Of a stretch of 7,547 bases of DNA, positions 6,907 to 7,547 are shown piece by piece. Origin of the DNA: Burkholderiales bacterium. GTDB taxonomy: Bacteria; Pseudomonadota; Gammaproteobacteria; Burkholderiales; Usitatibacteraceae. The notes below the pieces were generated by a model that was not told where the DNA came from, searched no databases, and worked only from the letters and a program-made list of their open reading frames with translations. The stretch lies in NCBI GenBank assembly GCA_017880705.1, contig JADGRS010000142.1:1-7547 (forward strand), in the 5' to 3' direction. Within the stretch, counting starts at the first letter, position 1. Every line of letters starts with the position of its first letter. The position numbers and the translations under genes are program-made.

Positions 6907-7547
6907 CTAGTCGTTCGCCCGCACTTCGATCCGGGCCGCGGGCGGTTCCCGCATCGCCTGCTCCTTCGCCATCTCGCCGAGCGCGCGGCGATACTCGACC
7001 GGCATCACCTTCACGAACTTCGGCAGGTACGCCGCCCAGTTCTCGAGGATGCGGCGCGCGCGCTCGCTTCCGGTGTAGAGCAGATGCCTCTGGACGAGGC
7101 CCTTGAGGGTCGCGTCGTCGTGGCCCGCGATGTGGTCGATGGCGACCTTTCCATGGGTCTCGAGCTCGCCCGTCGCGCCGTCGAAGGCCGCGCGATCTTC
7201 CTCCGGGATGGGCTCGAGCTCGACCATCGCGAGGTTGCAGCGCTGCGTGAAATCGCCGTCCTCGTCGAGCACGTAGGCGATGCCACCCGACATTCCCGCC
7301 GCGAAGTTGCGGCCGGCCATGCCGAGCACCACCACCGTGCCACCCGTCATGTATTCGCAGCCGTGGTCGCCGACTCCTTCGACCACCGCCGTCGCGCCGG
7401 AATTGCGCACGCAGAATCGTTCGCCCGCCACGCCGCGGAAATACGCCTCGCCGGCGATGGCGCCGTACATCACCGTGTTGCCGACGATGATGTTTTCCTC
7501 GGGGATGAGCGGCGACTGCTTCGGCGGATAGATGACGATGCGTCCTC
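6907..7547 (-). CDS. gltB: Glutamate synthase large subunit, C-terminal end (5' part beyond the right edge)
   Basis: Only the last 212 residues are present of a protein of about 1,500; the frame stays open to the right edge and begins mid-codon there, so this is a window cut, not a truncation. GltB hydrolyses glutamine, channels the ammonia and makes glutamate with FMN and an iron-sulfur cluster; those catalytic domains lie outside. What is visible is the C-terminal GXGXG structural domain, a right-handed beta-helix with glycine repeats: [20 protein letters not shown], then [20 protein letters not shown]. The acidic [16 protein letters not shown] follows, and then a helical tail ending [18 protein letters not shown]. 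The GTG/ATG at 7473/7470 are internal codons, not starts. The TAG is separated by 3 bp from the gltD ATG. Confidence 0.97.
   Translation of the reverse strand, partial: GRIVIYPPKQSPLIPEENIIVGNTVMYGAIAGEAYFRGVAGERFCVRNSGATAVVEGVGDHGCEYMTGGTVVVLGMAGRNFAAGMSGGIAYVLDEDGDFTQRCNLAMVELEPIPEEDRAAFDGATGELETHGKVAIDHIAGHDDATLKGLVQRHLLYTGSERARRILENWAAYLPKFVKVMPVEYRRALGEMAKEQAMREPPAARIEVRAND

Overview
This is a GC-rich stretch of bacterial housekeeping chromosome. Protein sequence character and gene content (a proteobacterial GltBD pair next to hemE, priA and argS) point to a betaproteobacterium. That assignment comes from recognising the protein families, not from a search. All six genes lie on the minus strand, so transcription runs from the high to the low coordinates. 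The order in that direction is gltB (3' end only), gltD, an alpha/beta hydrolase, hemE, priA and argS (5' two-thirds only).

Region by region: 7547-6907 is the C-terminal GXGXG domain of the glutamate synthase large subunit, followed after 3 bp by the complete small subunit gltD (6903-5458). The two subunits make glutamate from glutamine and 2-oxoglutarate. A membrane-anchored serine hydrolase of unknown substrate (5495-4641) overlaps the end of gltD by 38 bp. After a 53-bp gap comes hemE (4587-3532), the uroporphyrinogen decarboxylase of heme synthesis. A 247-bp spacer (3285-3531) separates hemE from priA (3284-1284), the replication-restart helicase. argS, arginyl-tRNA synthetase, follows 27 to 57 bp later, depending on which start is used, and runs off the left edge.

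The hemE-priA spacer is the only substantial non-coding stretch and the most interesting part. It holds a three-unit 12-bp tandem repeat carrying a perfect DnaA box and a one-mismatch box, a further consensus-type DnaA box beside an AT-rich patch, a 7-bp inverted repeat with an 11-bp centre, and a GC-rich hairpin. This could be a DnaA-controlled promoter region for the replication gene priA, or an origin-like element; the sequence alone does not decide between them. The priA-argS junction has a perfect TATAAT inside a small hairpin, which leaves the argS start ambiguous.

I see no mobile element, RNA gene, CRISPR array or recognisable new multi-gene system. Every gene is from a well-known family, and the long open frames on the plus strand are GC-driven shadows of the real genes.
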